Below are positions 62,822-64,000 of a DNA stretch of 64,000 nt, in pieces. The notes under the pieces were generated by a model. The model ran no database searches. It was not told where the DNA came from and worked only from the letters and a program-made list of their open reading frames with translations. Made by a program: the position numbers and the translations under genes. Numbering within the stretch: the first letter of the stretch is position 1; each line of letters begins with the position of its first letter. The DNA comes from Psychrobacter immobilis (lineage in GTDB: Bacteria > Pseudomonadota > Gammaproteobacteria > Pseudomonadales > Moraxellaceae), in NCBI RefSeq assembly GCF_904846225.1, contig NZ_CAJGZJ010000003.1, positions 62,001 to 126,000 of the forward strand. The letters run 5' to 3'.

Positions 62822-64000
62822 ATGTTTAGCACATTTGCTATTGTCATTACTTTATTACTATTGATGTTCTTTGCTTATCGCGGGTATTCCGTGCTGATTT
62901 TGGCACCGATTATGGCGATATTAGCAGTATTACTGTCAGGTGATTTTTTAAGTAGTATTCCCGCTTATACCGATGTTTTTATGGGCGCATTGAGTGGATT
63001 CTTGCTCAAGTTCTTTCCTATTTTCTTACTGGGTGCGCTATTTGGGCGTTTGATGGCAGACTCTGGAGCAGCGACAGCCATTGCCAATACGGTGGTTGAA
63101 AAACTGGGTGCCAGCAAGGCCATTCTAGCCATTATCTTAGTGTGTGCCATTTTGACCTACGGCGGTGTGTCGTTATTTGTCGTCGCATTTGCGATCTATC
63201 CAATTGCCAAAGACTTATTCAAAGCGGCAGATATTCCCAAGCGCTTGATTCCAGCGGCTATTGCCTTAGGATCTTTTACTTTTACGATGACCGCATTGCC
63301 GGGCACTCCAGCCATTCAAAATGCTATTCCTATTCCTTATTATAATACCAACGTGTTTGCCGCCCCTATTTTGGGCATAATCGGTGGCACAATCATGTTT
63401 ATCGGCGGTTGGTTATGGTTACAAGCACGAGCCAAAAAAGCCAATGCGGCAGGTGAAGGCTATGGACAGCATGACGAAGAAGACACAGGCAGTATTGGAG
63501 GCACCGTAAAAGAAGCCGAAAAAGTTGAGATATTAAATACGCATCAAACCTCATTTACTGTGGCGATGATTCCGCTGGTATTGGTTATTGCCTTAAACGC
63601 TTTATTAACCTATGCAGTGTTTCCTTCAATAGATTTTAGCAATCTACAAGCTCAGTTCCCGGATCTAAATATCGCAGGTTCTCTCGGATTATGGTCGATT
63701 ATCATCTCCTTGGTTGTGGCTTGTGTGGTGTTAATTTTGCTCCGTATCGGTCACTGGAACAATCTGCAAAAAACCATCAACCGTGGTACTTATGATTCTA
63801 TGTTGCCTATTTTTAATACGGCATCAGAAGTTGGCTATGGCGCGGTCATCGCCTCACTGGCAGGTTTTCTCATCATTCGTGATAGCATTCTCAATCTAAC
63901 GCCCGATAATCCTCTCATCTCAGAAGCTGTCGCTATGACCACGCTCGCAGGTATTACAGGGTCATCATCTGGTGGTTTGAGTATTGCGTTGTCCACTTTG
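62822..64000 (+). CDS. GntP-family permease (C-terminus beyond right edge)
   Basis: The open frame runs from ATG 62822, after a strong AAGGAGGG, to the right edge (393 codons), so the C-terminus is missing. It is a polytopic membrane protein of the gluconate:H+ symporter superfamily. The N-terminal MFFAYRGYSVLILAPIMAIL, the FPIFLLGALFGRLMADSGAA helix, the LTYGGVSLFVVAFAIYPIAK segment and TMTALPGTPAIQNAIP are typical. Divergent placement next to the 3-hydroxybutyrate genes makes 3-hydroxybutyrate uptake the likely role; this is inference from context. Confidence 0.88.
   Translation, partial: MFSTFAIVITLLLLMFFAYRGYSVLILAPIMAILAVLLSGDFLSSIPAYTDVFMGALSGFLLKFFPIFLLGALFGRLMADSGAATAIANTVVEKLGASKAILAIILVCAILTYGGVSLFVVAFAIYPIAKDLFKAADIPKRLIPAAIALGSFTFTMTALPGTPAIQNAIPIPYYNTNVFAAPILGIIGGTIMFIGGWLWLQARAKKANAAGEGYGQHDEEDTGSIGGTVKEAEKVEILNTHQTSFTVAMIPLVLVIALNALLTYAVFPSIDFSNLQAQFPDLNIAGSLGLWSIIISLVVACVVLILLRIGHWNNLQKTINRGTYDSMLPIFNTASEVGYGAVIASLAGFLIIRDSILNLTPDNPLISEAVAMTTLAGITGSSSGGLSIALSTL

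Overview
The window looks like a chromosomal segment of a Moraxellaceae gammaproteobacterium, most likely Psychrobacter. The grounds are family-level recognition of the housekeeping proteins (YchF, Dgt, SspA/SspB, PetABC, FimV/TruA near the leucine genes), moderately AT-rich intergenic DNA, and FadL-like porins. This is inference; no database search was possible. Both ends cut through genes: an ATPase on the minus strand at the left edge and a GntP-family permease on the plus strand at the right edge.

Layout. 1-5.7 kb: minus-strand cluster of a UvrD-type helicase, a TerB-N/TerB-C protein and a BrxD/DUF2791-like ATPase running off the left edge; this is the best candidate for an incompletely described DNA-processing or defence-like system. 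6-10.5 kb: ychF, a His-rich MliC-like lipoprotein, dgt and a FabR-like TetR regulator. 10.5-17.9 kb: type II secretion minor pseudopilins gspHIJK, a second TetR regulator, a TatD hydrolase and gspE. 18-20.4 kb: trmO, fpr and tRNA-Leu(CAA). 20.4-25.6 kb: an accessory-looking stretch with an IS3-type relic, an orphan small ORF, a FecCD-type metal-chelate ABC transporter and an EamA exporter. 25.9-34.5 kb: dinB, queA, a fimV split into two ORFs, an asparaginase-like protein, truA and infA. 34.7-42.2 kb: an L,D-transpeptidase, leuB, a lipoprotein, leuD, leuC and a divergent LysR regulator. 42.6-50.6 kb: putP, an SDR oxidoreductase and three tandem FadL-like porins. 50.8-60 kb: slyX, uup, petABC, sspA, sspB, dcd and mrp. 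60-64 kb: a 3-hydroxybutyrate/acetoacetate cluster (dehydrogenase, scoB, scoA) divergent from a GntP permease.

Two features cut across the window. A dispersed, imperfectly palindromic element of about 145 bp with TATAGTC...GACTATA ends occurs in at least six near-complete copies plus one internally deleted and one divergent copy, in both orientations and always between genes. It interrupts the leu cluster and the sspA-sspB pair. Short tandem duplications are also frequent: upstream of ychF, at the 3' end of gspE, over the truA start, and in frame inside dgt, gspJ, fimV and mrp. They create Asn/Ser- or Asp-rich inserts in otherwise ordinary proteins.
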